Source: Anodontia alba
Taxonomy: Eukaryota > Mollusca > Bivalvia > Lucinida > Lucinidae
Assembly: GCA_964016985.1 (NCBI GenBank)
Contig: OZ024826.1
Location: forward strand, 7,365,855 to 7,429,854
Direction: 5' to 3'
DNA length: 64,000 nucleotides
The notes under the pieces are model-generated. The model did no database searches. It was not told where the DNA came from and worked only from the letters and a program-made list of their open reading frames with translations. Position numbers and translations under genes: made by a program. Numbering within the stretch: the first letter of the stretch is position 1; each line of letters opens with the position of its first letter. Below, piece after piece: positions 32,882 through 44,276 of this stretch.

Positions 32882-33106
32882 GACCCATTAATGTCTAGTA
32901 AACTCTTCTACTTTAACTCTTTGGACAGGTCTATTTCTGTATAAGGGATGTCTGATTAGTATTTATCATTATCATGATTTGTAGAAATTTCTGAATTTAA
33001 TGCAATGTGTAGACCCTGTTCAGACGCCGCGTTCTGCTTTGTCTGATCTGGGTCTTCACTGTTTGTCAGTGTCCCTTTGATGGGACGCTAGGGATAAATG
33101 GGTTAA
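32882..33106 (+). mobile_element. Family B MITE
   Basis: Left end CCCATTAATGTCTAGTAAAC, right end GGACGCTAGGGATAAATGGG plus TTAA. Cassette B: TGTGTAGACCCTGTTCAGAC ... GTCTGATCTGGGTCTTCACT. Confidence 0.75.
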
Positions 33107-33244
33107 AGTCATTGATCTAATTACTATTGATATGATTATTTTCTAATAAGACGTACAATATAAATTCGATAGTCAGAATTTCATGACCTTGAAATACCGA
33201 ATGACCGAAATAATTAAAACTTATTTTTGATCCCCAATGTCATT

Positions 33245-33249
<5 letters not shown>

Positions 33250-33295
<46 letters not shown>
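33250..33295. repeat. (AT)n microsatellite
   Basis: About 23 AT units. Confidence 0.95.
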
Positions 33296-33298
<3 letters not shown>

Positions 33299-33584
33299 GT
33301 AATCACTCATAACTAGACATAAACTTGACTATTCGAGTTATTGATGTATGTCATATCAGTTAAGAAAGCACAACAGAAAATGTCACTAGGCTTCCTGAAT
33401 TTCAGATTGTACTTTTATTACATTTATTGCAACGAAAAAAGTTTATATATGAATTTGGTTTAAACAATGTTTTATTCATTTAAGTTCACATATATGCATT
33501 GCATAATGTAATATGGTACAGGATTTGATAAAAAGCTAAAAGCTTGTATAAATCATCTCCTGGATTATATGAATTTAAGAGGAA

Positions 33585-33720
33585 CTGATTCACTTTTAAA
33601 GGGAGGCAACCCTGACAAAAATGTTTTAATCCCTTCTGAAAAGGGGTCTGTTCAAAAAGGAAAGAAATTGACTTCCATTTTAAGTAGACTACTTTCCAGA
33701 ACTGAAGGCAAATAAGAAAT
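33585..33720. repeat. Dispersed repeat R
   Basis: ACTTTTAAAGGGAGGCAACC, CTGACAAAAATG, CCCTTCTGAAAAGGGGTCTG and AAAAAGGAAAGAAATTG; compare 42748-42860. Confidence 0.5.
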
Positions 33721-35760
33721 AACAAAAAATGCGCCATGAGGACCTGGTAGCTCCTTTGAACCCTGAGTATTTATGCTAACTTTTTTACTCGTATGAGAAT
33801 CGGCCATCTTGGTCATGTGACCTGGATCATTTGAACAAACGTCCGTTCCTCCATTGTCAGAAGGCTGCATATGAAAACTATCTGAAATTGGCCCAGCGGT
33901 TTCAGAGAACAAGTTGTTTCAAAAATGGTGGATGGACGGACGGTCGATGTGGGCCTACTATCATATAAGCGCACCCCACCCCCCCCCCCCTGCCCCGCTC
34001 CCCCACCCCCCCCCCCACCCCCCCACTCCCACCCACTCGAAGCATTTGTCTCAGGGGAACTAAAATGCATTCTTAACCTTTTTCCAATACAAAAGCCTAC
34101 TGCCAGGTGGCTGCATATCAAATTTAATTTAAATGGGTCCAGCGGTTTAAGAGAATGTTAAAGACATGCAATCTTAGTGACCAGGGTCACTGATGACCTG
34201 ACATTCGTAAACATGCATGTAATACCTACTCTCCTATTACAGTCTGTTTTACCTTTTTCCCATTTAAAAGCCTAAGGGGACCAACTTTGACATTGCCGTA
34301 AAACAGATCTAGGTCAACAAATTCAAAAGTATCCAGTCACCTCATGCTACATAGCAGGTTTCAATGTGATTGGCCCAGCAGTTGTGTAAGAAAACTTTTA
34401 AAGTTTTTTTTACAATATATGGTTATGGTGGCCATCTTGGTTAAGTGACCGGGACGATTCGAATACATTTGTGTTCCCTTACTCCCACTGTCAGGAGGCT
34501 GCATAGGAAATTTAACTGAAATCAGCATAGCGGTTTCTGGAGAAAAATCCTTTGAAATATTTAGCAGAATTCAACACTGGTGACCCGGGGCCAAGGTCAT
34601 CAAAATATCTTGACCTTCGTCATTCCTTGACATTCTTATAGTACCTACTGTCATAACATAGACATAAATGGTTTTGGGAAAATGCATTGTTTCACTTTTT
34701 TATTATTTAAAAGCCTAAGGGATCAAATTTGACCTTGCCGTAAAATAGGTCAAGGTCAACCTAGGGTCATCATTTGAACAAACTTAGTAGTACTCAGTCA
34801 CCTGATGCCACATATCAGATTTCCATGCAATTGGTCCAGCGGTTCTGGAGAAGAAGATATTTCAGTTTTTTACCATATTTGGGCATGGCGGCCATCTAAG
34901 TCATGTGACCTTGACCGTTCGAACAGACTTTGGTTCTCCTATTGCCAGGAGGTCTGTGGGTGGGGTTGTGGGTGCATTGAAATTTAAAATGGGCCATGCG
35001 GTTTAAGATATGAAGTCCTTTGAAATGTTGATGGGCATGTAATCCTGGTGATCTGATGTCAAGGTCACTGAATAAACTTGACCTTTTGTATTCAGACATT
35101 CATATAATATCTCCTCTCATGTCATAGACTATCAAAATTGTTTCAGAAAATGCATTTTTTTTTTCTTTTTAGCTTTTTCAAGTTCGAACGCTAAGGGACC
35201 AGATTTGACCTTGCCATAAAATAGGTTAAAGTCCATCTAGGGTCATTATTTGAATAAATTTAATAGCACTTAATTACCTAATGCTACATACCATGTTTCG
35301 AGGCAATCGGCCAAGCAGTTCTAGAGATGCAGATGTTTATGTTTTTTACCATATTTCGGCATGGCGGCTATCTTGGTCATGTGAACTGGACCAGTCGAAC
35401 AAACTATTGTTCTCTCATTGCTGGGTGTGTGTAGGGGTTGTGGGCGGTGGGGGGGGGCTGCATATGAAATTTAATTAAAATCAACCCAGCGGTTTAAGAT
35501 AAGAAGTCCTTCGCAGTTTGATGGACATGCACTCCTAGTGTCCTGGGGTCAAGGTCTCTGAATGACCTTGACCTTTGGTATTCATAGACATTCATGTAAT
35601 ACCTGCTCTCATGTCATAGACTACAATAGGTTTGGAAAAATGTATTGTTTCACCTTTTTTCCCATTCAAAAGCCTAAGGAACCAAATTTGGCCTTGCCGT
35701 AAAATCGGTCAAGGTCAACGCAGGTTCATCATTTGAATAAGCTTGATAGTACTTAGTCGT
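33700..35760. repeat. Array of ~460-480 bp units rich in AGGTCA
   Basis: Four diverged units, marked by GGCCATCTTGGTCATGTGAC-like blocks at 33803, 34431, 34891 and 35367. Each continues with a CTGCATA.GAAATTTAATT-like block, CCCAGCGGTTTAAGA, then GTCAAGGTCACTGAATGACC-type and AAAAGCCTAAGGGACCAAAT. The first unit has a C-rich insertion (33968-34025). No coding signal in any frame. TCAAGGTCA and its complement TGACCTTGA occur repeatedly. Confidence 0.8.
33968..34025. repeat. Poly-C tract
   Basis: C-rich with scattered A, T and G; likely length-variable. Confidence 0.95.
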
Positions 35761-35833
35761 TTTTGTTATACGCTTTTTCCTAGATAGCTAACTCCATTAG
35801 GCTTATAGCCATGTCAAGAGAAAAAGAGTTCTT

Positions 35834-35990
35834 TAAGCGTCCGCAGTCTGATCTGGGCCTTTGTCGTCTGCTTACAAATTCTACGGACATTTTAGAATAC
35901 AGCCGCATAATGCAAAAATGCATATATTAGGCTGTTATGTATTTTACCAGTCCATCCTGAGATGACACTTATTAAAACACCTGTAAGCGC
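35834..35990. repeat. Cassette C remnant
   Basis: TTTAAGCGTCCGCAGTCTGA and TCTGGGCCTTTGTCGTCTGC. Confidence 0.4.
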
Positions 35991-35999
35991 TTGACGTCT

Positions 36000-37615
36000 G
36001 CTCTGGTTGTCAGCAGATAAAATCACCCACGTTTGGTGTCAAAAAAGTTGTAACAATAATTTGTTTCGCCATCTCATCAATCAAAATCGTAAGCACAACG
36101 TATTTTTATTGGTTTAAAGTTAACACAGTGACTGCGGATTCCAGACTTTGAATGAGAATATGGACGTTACTTCTTCATTTGTACGTCTAAAACATGTTGC
36201 TGGTTTCCTCAAAGCTAGACATAGACAAGATATAAATAGGATCTTAAAGGAATGACCCTTGCGAGCCATGGGCACAAAACCGAAACCAACTGAAGTGCCG
36301 AGGTTTCTGGGCCAGACTAGCTCCTTCTGAAAAAGGCTTATATTCTGACAGGACTGAAGATTTGTTTCCAGGGGGAGCACATTAATTCCGTTAAATGTGT
36401 ACTCATTTTCAGAAGGGGACAGGGTTGCCACCCTTGAAAATGTATCCATTTTTCTTAGAACAGATGTTTTCAGGTTCACATGTGTCGATCATCTTTACCT
36501 TGTAACTGAGACGTAATCTGCTCTCTAAACAGTTTTGCTCTGTCTGTCTTACAGCAGGAGCTCAAATAAAGCTACTTAGGGAATTTTCCATTTTAAGAAA
36601 CTGCCTTTCATATCGGAAATGTTTATTGTGTCGCTTATATTTGTTCCCTAGAGATAGAAAAGCGCGAATCGTTTAGACAATATTTGTCAGTAGAGAGACA
36701 TAGTATTTATCGCCTGCCAAAGATTTTATTCTTCTGTCTGTCACTGCGACCTTATAATCGATTATTATGTGTCTATGTCATAGCCCATGGTGGTCGTTGC
36801 CTCCTTATAGAATATCTTGTAGGATACTAGCAGTCGTAACAGAGTAAAACAGCGCCGTATTACATATTAAGTGAACTTGGCCATAATTTCTGACGCCTAC
36901 ACACCCCATCCCTCGCGATTTCCACCGTTCCTAAGTGGAGTGGGGGGAGGGGGGAGCTGTTTCAAGACCGCCACCAGAATTAATATGTCGCCTTTCGGCA
37001 CTCCGTTTTCCTGTAACTACAAACCTTAATAACTAACTAGCAAATGGTTCACTGCTTACGCTGAGAATGCTAAATTCTGCATTCAAACATATTAGCCTTC
37101 TACACTCTGATGCTTATAAATTGCGAATAAATAAACAAAACCGAAAAAAGAACAACTTCCAACTTTTGAAGCTATAAAATTTTAATATCATTGAGTACAC
37201 TATCGGCGGACGAATGTGAATACTTCAATAATGCGTCATTACTTTGTGAGAATAAGGAAACAAAAATATCACAAATTTTCATCTGATGAGTGAGCCTATA
37301 GACAGCGTAAGTTCAAGAACAAGAGGGACGAACTTATTTTTATGATGGATGTACACCGACAAAAAAAAAAGCCTAAAACAAAAGAACAAAACAAAAACAA
37401 TAGATCCTGAAGGACACAGGACCAGCAGATCGAAAATATAAACAGGGAAAGAACAGCGCTGAGAGTAGTCTATATTTTCGATATTTTTTTGTCAATTGTT
37501 TACAATTGAGTTATGATATACATGCACTAAAATTTCCTTTAAGTTGTTGTCCACGTGATTATCATTGACCAATAATATGAAATCGCGTTTGTAAGAGGTC
37601 CTGGAAACGGTTATT
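36000..37615. other. No gene recognised
   Basis: A 119-aa minus-strand open frame (36120-36479) overlaps repeat R-type blocks (CCTTCTGAAAAAGGC, AGGGTTGCCACCCTTGAAAA) and has no recognisable domain. 36480-37615 shows no repeats or motifs. Confidence 0.35.
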
Positions 37616-37892
37616 CATTACGAAAACACGCCTATTTAAATAGATTGATAATTTCACCACCAAAAACTGAAAGTTTTCATACAAAAATTCTGATATTTTT
37701 CATATATTTGCTCAAAACATAAATTGTGGGTACTCGTTAGAACCGTCTTGCCGAGGCGGTTCTAACGAGTACCCACAATCTATGTTTTGAGCAGAAATAA
37801 GAAAAATAATGTATACCCCTGTAAACCCCAGTTTTACTGTATAAAAGTGGGGTTTAAGGGGGTCTAAATTATATAGGCGTGTTTTCATGATG
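37616..37892 (+). mobile_element. Family A MITE, copy 9
   Basis: Full length. Palindrome centre base C (CTTGCCGAGG). Flanks T/T. Confidence 0.9.
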
Positions 37893-38333
37893 TATATCCG
37901 GTTTTCTTATCACTGTGGCGTCACAGTGCCATGTAAAGAGGGTTATCTGTAAAACCTGGACTAGGACAATTGCAAACAGTGCAGATCCAGGTTAGACGGT
38001 ACAGAACCAGCGCTGTCAGTACCTAGATTTTCATGACAAACCGAGCTCACATATTCAAAATCACTAAACATACATGAAAATGCATTCCTCCGAGATGATA
38101 CACAAAGGAAAACGGAGGTTGAATAATAAGCCTTATTTTCCCTTTGGGAAAATGAACAAATTATTAAAACAGTCAAGGAGTCATGAACTTGGCTGGGGTT
38201 GCTAATGAAGAAATAAAATCTTATGGTCTACTGCGGTTTTTACGTATCAGACTGTAGTATCCTCAAGGTATTCTCTGTCGATATATTCTGCAATGTACCA
38301 TTGATTCTGTGAATAGGCATCGACCCAGTCAGC
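37893..38333. other. No gene; decayed cassette B fragment
   Basis: GCAAACAGTGCAGATCCAGG at 37972-37991 resembles one arm of cassette B; nothing else. Confidence 0.35.
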
Positions 38334-38428
38334 ATTCTACGTAAATCTATATCGGGCCGTCATCGGCCCGCCAGGGTTGCTGACGGCCGATGACGGCCCG
38401 ATGTAGATTTACGTAGAATGCTAGGTGG
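38334..38428 (+). repeat. Foldback hairpin, family F
   Basis: Almost the whole element is one hairpin: CCCAGTCAGCATTCTACGTA, AATCTATATCGGGCCGTCAT, CGGCCCG and complement around CCAGGGTTGCTGACG. Two further copies at 40757-40863 and 62722-62828 differ by only a few bases. Confidence 0.9.
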
Positions 38429-39125
38429 GGAGTAGCTTGATCACAATCTTTATGCAGGTCATTTTTGACTGTATATGACATTAAGACATTTTTTCTCGCG
38501 TTATTTTACGCACAAATTCAGATACACTTTCTCTTTAAAATATGTTGTTCTTTTTATTCCCATATGCAATATAGCCATCTCAATTTGATATACTCTCTTC
38601 ATTTTATAAGCTGACTGACATTAAGTATAACAGCTCTATTGTAATTGTCAGTGTTCTTCGTTCAGGCAGCTTTATTAACTATACAAGTGATCAAGAAATT
38701 GTCAAATTGGATTTCCGGATCACATTAACACCAGCGACCAAAATTATTTTATTGTCAAAATCTTCTTTTATTGTCAAAATCTTTGCAAGTTTCAATTTCC
38801 GTGCCAAGTTGTGTAACTGCAATCTCCTAAGACATGCGAACGCATTGGAGTGAAACAAGACGGCAATAGACAAGACGTTCTTTGGTGTTTTTGCTGTACC
38901 TTATAAGAAATAAATTGAAGTGCTCCGTGCCAGAATCATGTGCGCCGGCCCTACAAGGTCAGAAGATATTGGGCGAGATAATCAGATGGTCTGTCGCATT
39001 TGATCGCGCATCCATGAATACAGGTAATCACGATCAGAAGTTAATTAGCTTTACCTACAGAGGATGGTTTGCATGTTTACAGTCTGTCAATACTAATATT
39101 ATCGAAAGTGTCAAATGAAAATGCA
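38429..39125. other. No gene; short direct repeat
   Basis: TTTTATTGTCAAAATCTT occurs twice in tandem at about 38745-38782. No coding signal. Confidence 0.35.
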
Positions 39126-39126
39126 T

Positions 39127-39955
39127 CTTATGGCATATGTGAACAGCGAGGGTTCCGACGAGCCTTCGCATTTGCGCAGTCTCGCCAGAACCTCCGTTGT
39201 TCACTCATATAAGCATTATTTATATGGCAATTCTCAAAAAAAAAAGAGCAGACACCAGACACCTCTAAATGGCTGAGCATGCTCATTGGAAGTTTTAAAT
39301 TACGGAGTGTTCAAAGACATCCTTTTCCGCTTGACGTAGCTCATATTACAAATTGTGATGGCTCGATGGTATGACAGTAAAGCAGTACTTCCTAAGCTAT
39401 TGCAAAAAGACAATTTTGATTATTTGTTTAGTTTAGCCTTCATGCTCTTTTTCTGTCGAAACTGTACAAATTATCGCATATGAATCCGAGCAGTTTTCGA
39501 ATAAAATAAGAAAACAAAAAGGCATTGCGCCCAGCTAATACTCAGATCAACCTGGGCATCCGCCCAGTCTGATTAGTCTGTACTGTCCGCATGAAGAAAG
39601 CTTGGGTCCTTAGCTACCCACTGAGCCCAGAGCGAAAGCTCCGATCAGACTGGGCGAATGACCAGGCTGATCTGTCTTCGCTGGGCTCACATGCCATTTT
39701 GTTGGTATTGTCGTGCGCTGGCTCATTAATAAATGTGCCTGTACTTTTCCATCTGGGGAAAAGATTGAGAAAATTGAGACGCAGCGCAGGATTTCCAGCA
39801 AGATTGCATTTGTGCCCAACGAAGACTTAGATCAGGGTATAAGCTGTACTCCTGAAGAAGTTTTGGGTCATTGGCTACCCACAGAGTGTTCTGCTAAGAC
39901 TCTGATCAGACTTCGCTTCGCGGATGCGCAGGCTGATCTAAGTATTCACTAGGCG
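39127..39955. repeat. Cluster of cassette C hairpin repeats
   Basis: At least three copies: 39127-39212 (TATGTGAACAGCGAGGGTTC ... TCCGTTGTTCACTCATATA), 39530-39690 (GCGCCCAGCTAATACTCAGA, AGAGCGAAAGCTCCGATCAG, CTGTCTTCGCTGGGCTCACA) and 39815-39955 (TGCCCAACGAAGACTTAGAT ... CTAAGTATTCACTAGGCGCA). Non-coding; short ORFs on both strands are by-products. Confidence 0.55.
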
Positions 39956-40071
39956 CATATTCAACCTTGTATGAAAAGCTGTGGTACGGTTCCTTTGTTC
40001 GGGATTTCTGCCTTGTCAGCAGGAATACAGAATTAGTTTAATCATTCAAAGGTTTAAACCAAAATTGTTCT

Positions 40072-40290
40072 GGGCCCAGTTGTTCAAAGAGTCGTTAGTT
40101 TGACGAGCTCATTAAGGGCCATTTTTGTTGACTGTTTTAGCGGATTCAATATACAATATTCTGATATTTTTGCTGAAGAAATGTGACTGCAAAAGCTACT
40201 CGCATTTTTTCAGCAAATTTGCGTATCACTCGGTGTAAATTTTAACGAATCATTAACTAACGATGTTGTTAGCTTTGAACAATAGGGCCC
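40072..40290 (+). mobile_element. Harbinger-type MITE
   Basis: Ends GGCCCAGTTGTTCAAAG and CTTTGAACAATAGGGCC with CTG on both outer sides. Inner inverted pair GAAGAAATGTGACTGCAAAA / GCTACTCGCATTTTTTCAGC. A second copy (44342-44575) is nested in a T2 element and shows the same CTG duplication. Three-base CWG or TWA duplications are known for Harbinger elements. Boundaries may be read 2-3 bp differently. Confidence 0.7.
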
Positions 40291-40359
40291 TGGTCACTGG
40301 AATCCATCTGTAATTTATACGTCTATAATTGTGCAGCTCCTTGCAAAAACTTGTCTTCG

Positions 40360-40545
40360 ATATATGCGCAGTCTGATCAGGACCTTAATTGTCCACTATC
40401 AGAACTACTGGATACTACAGAATGTATGAATGAAGAGCAAAGGCCAGGTTGATACTTTATGCATACGCAGGGTGAGCTAATCTGCGCATTTTGTTCATGT
40501 TTGGAGGCACGTTTTCGCTTGACGCGTCCCAATTGACCATTGTCT
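40360..40545. repeat. Cassette C remnant
   Basis: GCGCAGTCTGATCAGGACCT, TTAATTGTCCAC, AGGGTGAGCTAATCTGCGCA. Confidence 0.4.
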
Positions 40546-40756
40546 GGAAAAAATAGTTCAGACTGTAGTGTATTTACAGACATTCGTGTTCTGGTTTACT
40601 CTCTACAAGTTGACAAATTGTGTTATATGATTGGTTTCGCTATAAGGAGCCAGACGATAATTAAGTTTATCACTTTTGATAGGCTGTAATTCGTTTACCT
40701 GACTGCAATAAACCATGATTTTAGCTGCTGATATGGCTTGAGTATAGAGGTATGTA

Positions 40757-40863
40757 CCCAGTCAGCATTCTTCGTAAATCTATATCGGGCCGTCATCGGC
40801 CCGTCAGGGTAGCTGACGGGCCGATGACGGCCCGATGTAGATTTACGTAGAATGCTAGCTGGG
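40757..40863 (+). repeat. Foldback hairpin, family F
   Basis: Near-perfect hairpin CCCAGTCAGCATTCTTCGTA ... TACGTAGAATGCTAGCTGGG, 107 bp, with TA on both outer sides. Confidence 0.9.
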
Positions 40864-40940
40864 TATTATACAGGCCCCTTTATAGACATTACGACTATAT
40901 AACTAGTTGATATTCTATAGTTTTCTCTTATAGAATTTCT

Positions 40941-41171
40941 TTAACCCAATTATACCGACTGGACCCTTCTACCTTAAGTTTTTAGACCGGTCGATTACCA
41001 ATAGAAGGGGTGTCTGGTTAGTTTTTATAATTACCAAGTTTTATAGAAATTCCTGTATTTAATGCGAATAGTGTAGACCCTGATCAAACGTCGCATTCTG
41101 CGACGTCTGATCTGGGTCTACACTGTTTGCTTATGTCCCTATTATGAGATACTAGGCATAAATGGGTTAAT
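40941..41171 (+). mobile_element. Family B MITE (TTAA type)
   Basis: TTAACCCAATTATACCGACT ... GGCATAAATGGGTTAA. Cassette B is well kept: GTGTAGACCCTGATCAAACG ... CGTCTGATCTGGGTCTACAC. A T-run follows at 41176-41196. Confidence 0.85.
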
Positions 41172-41402
41172 TCTTTTTTTTTTTTTTTTTTTTTTACTAT
41201 CTACGTCCTTATCAAGTACAGTCTCGTTGTACGATCTTCTTTTGCAGGTTGAATGCAGTCAGATCAGTTGCTGTGTAGTAAATAATCTAAATATTCGAAT
41301 ACATTCACACTCTTTTATTATAATTGCCTTAAAACTTAAACAAGTCCATCTGACATCTAGCAAACTTCTAGTAGCTACTAACTCTGCTGAGTCCTTCTTT
41401 AA

Positions 41403-41592
41403 TTAACCCTTGTCCTGCTGAATAAAATAAGATGCCACGCCCACTTATAATTTTCAGCCAGTCAGATTACTTGATCCGATTTGTTGATATAAATTCACAC
41501 TCTTAATGGCAAACAGTGCAGATCAGAACTGATCTGGATCTACACTGTTTGCAAAGGTAAGGTATATCCGGGTTCAGCAGGACAAGGGTTAA
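41403..41592 (+). mobile_element. Family C MITE (TTAA type)
   Basis: TTAACCCTTGTCCTGCTGAA ... TTCAGCAGGACAAGGGTTAA: 20-bp ends in perfect inverted repeat including the TTAA. Central hairpin GGCAAACAGTGCAGATCAGA ... CTGATCTGGATCTACACTGT is shortened. Confidence 0.95.
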
Positions 41593-41671
41593 CCAATATA
41601 AAATGAGAGGTAGATAGGGTAACTGATTTCCGTGTAAATAAAGCACTTTCTTTTATCGTTGCAATTAAAGA

Positions 41672-42161
<490 letters not shown>

Positions 42162-42169
42162 CCTTAGAC

Positions 42170-42623
42170 TAAGGCTGGCTAATCGGAGCCGAAAAGATAA
42201 CGATTATCAGTCCTGCCATTGTGATCAATAATCGATTAATCACTGAAGATTGGGTCATAATTTACCTGTCTGAGCATGACTCTTACCATATGTTATACTT
42301 TATTGCATATATTCGGTCAGCCAGGTCTGAGCAAACAGTGTAGACCCTGATGAGACGCCGCATTTGCGGCGTCTCATCAGGGTCTACACTGTTTGCCACC
42401 CATCCAGTTATTTTTAGATATAACAATGGGTAGTAAATTGTACTTGTTCAAAGTTTAGATTAAGTTTGGTAAGGCGTTTAGGTGTCTGAATACTAAGGGT
42501 AAATACGGTAAAGTAACAAACACAGAAATCAAATGATCGATTATTAGCAAATCAGTAAAGATAATCATTTTTGTGGAATTTATTGATCAATTAATCGATT
42601 ATCCGATTATCATGCCAGCCTTA
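42170..42623. mobile_element. hAT-type MITE with exact 8-bp target duplication, carrying a nested family D MITE
   Basis: Ends TAAGGCTGGC and GCCAGCCTTA, flanked on both sides by CCTTAGAC (42162-42169 and 42624-42631). Subterminal ATCGATTAATCACTGAAG-type sequences face each other. An 8-bp duplication is the hAT signature. The middle (42283-42512) is a separate element. Confidence 0.85.
42283..42512. mobile_element. Family D MITE with cassette B, nested in a hAT MITE
   Basis: Left TTACCATATGTTATACTTTA, right TGAATACTAAGGGTAAATAC then GGTA. Cassette B here is a perfect hairpin: GCAAACAGTGTAGACCCTGA, TGAGACGCCGC and complement around ATTT. Confidence 0.75.
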
Positions 42624-42747
42624 CCTTAGACCCTGATCAAACTGTGTCTTTAGCTCTGGGTCAACTCTGTTTGGTTTGTTTGGTTAGGAATGATTATCCG
42701 ATTATTTAGAAAAAGCACGGTACACTGCTACGCTACCTTTATGGGAT

Positions 42748-42960
42748 TGATGCACTTTCAAGGAAGACAACTTTGTCAAAAATGTTTTTATTTCCTCTGA
42801 AAAGAGGTTTGATCTAAAAGGACAAAATTTTCTCTGCCTGTTAGCAGAGCAATTTTTCTTCTTTTAGATTAGGCCCCATTTCAGAAGACCTTAAAATGGG
42901 TCTGATCTTAAAGGAACGAATTTCCACGCGTTGAGAGCAATAACTTTTTTATTATTATTG
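42748..42960. repeat. Dispersed repeat R
   Basis: CACTTTCAAGGAAGACAACT, TTGTCAAAAATGTTTTTATT, TCCTCTGAAAAGAGGTTTGA and a second unit-like block CCATTTCAGAAGACCTTAAA. Confidence 0.5.
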
Positions 42961-43293
42961 TTTCTGAAGCCAAGGTTGAATTTCCAGATTTGAGTATACA
43001 GAATACAGAAAATACAGAAAGTAAACAGAACCACACCACCGTTAGTGCGCCAGTGTACATTTATGAATTAATCATCGCCGCACAAAATCCCAAAACCGTA
43101 AAATATAATGACGAAGTGGGTTACGGAAGTATATGTTAGAAGTGACCATTAACATATACGGTGCCGAAACTTTCACGGTCCCCTTGTTTAATCAAAACAA
43201 ATCCGTACAAATTATAGTGTACAGTGTGTTTTATTCTTTACTTTCCCAGCAGTACTGCACCCCAAATGTTTAAAAGAAAAATGATGAAGAGCA
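42961..43293. other. No gene recognised
   Basis: Unremarkable. Confidence 0.3.
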
Positions 43294-43540
43294 GGCCTCG
43301 ATGTTATAAAACTTTTTTCGTGCTCAACTCAGCTGAGCATGAATTTTGTCCTCCTAATAAATCTAAAGTTAGAAACAATTGCAAATTCTTTCTTGCTTAA
43401 CATAGCTGGTCGTCAAACTTTCTTTGCTAATAAATATGAAAATGCCAACTATTTTTAGCATTTACATTATTTATTAGCAGGACAAAATTTATGCTCAGCT
43501 GAGTTGAGCATGAAAAAAGTTTTATAACCTTTGTGCCAGG
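43294..43540. mobile_element. Family S MITE
   Basis: Long ends GTTATAAAACTTTTTTCGTG, CTCAACTCAGCTGAGCATGA and complement. Each end is itself self-complementary (TGCTCAACTCAGCTGAGCA). The middle holds a second hairpin (AAATATGAAAATGCCAACTA / TAGCATTTACATTATTTATT). Other copies lie at 46967, 48391 and 51001. Confidence 0.8.
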
Positions 43541-43665
43541 TGTCGTCAAGCAGTAAACATCGCCTAAGAAACTCACATCTGTTGCCATGCCTCGTGAAGT
43601 ATAGCAGCGGAAGACATCAGAGGGGTGGTGCCTATCCGCTTGAGTACCCACGACATCTGCTTGCT

Positions 43666-43943
43666 CATCACGAAAACATACCTATATAATTCTGACCCCC
43701 TTAAACCCCACTTTTATGTAGTAAAACTGGGGTTTATAGGGGTTTATGCTAGTTTTCTTATTTCTGCTCAAAACATAGATTGTGGGTACTCGTTAGAACC
43801 GCCTCGATGAGGCGGTTCTAACGAGTACCCACAATCTATGTTTTGAGCAGAAATATGAAAAATATCAGAACTTTTTATCTGAAAATTTTCATTTTTTGGT
43901 GGTAAAATTTTCAGTATATTTGAATAGGCGTTTTTTCGTAATG
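43666..43943 (-). mobile_element. Family A MITE, copy 10 (best palindrome)
   Basis: Full length. The palindrome runs 43761-43853 with 46-nt arms that I read as perfect apart from one position beside the centre, and a single centre base A at 43807 (CCTCGATGAGG). Flanks T/T. Confidence 0.92.
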
Positions 43944-44276
43944 TTTCGTGAAGAAATATGAATGTGATTTGTCATCACCCCTCAGGAGGTATAAAATCTT
44001 TGCATTTCTACCATACAATAGATTTTGGCTATTAAGCACACAATGATAACTTTATGCAGCAACAAGAATATTGTCAGAAGTTACATATATTAAAAAAGTT
44101 GACCCAATAACTGCAAAATTTCGAAATTCGCCTACATAAAGCGGATCACTATATGCCCATGTCTTCTTTTATAAGTTACAGACTTTGGGAGTAAATGCTT
44201 TCCTCTATTCTGAAGGGTTTTATGATCAGGGGCGAAAATAGGAAGTCACAAAAGTTTTCAGCCTTGTCGAAAAGTA
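43944..44276. other. No gene recognised
   Basis: CTCTATTCTGAAGGGTTTTA and GGAAGTCACAAAAGTTTTC near 44203-44260 suggest a partial repeat R. Confidence 0.35.

Noticed and set aside
33925..34161. Proline-rich protein
   Set aside because: Translation of a poly-C tract inside a repeat unit.
36120..36479. 119-aa minus-strand open frame as a host exon
   Set aside because: Overlaps repeat R-type sequence, no conserved motif, no splice context that I could defend.
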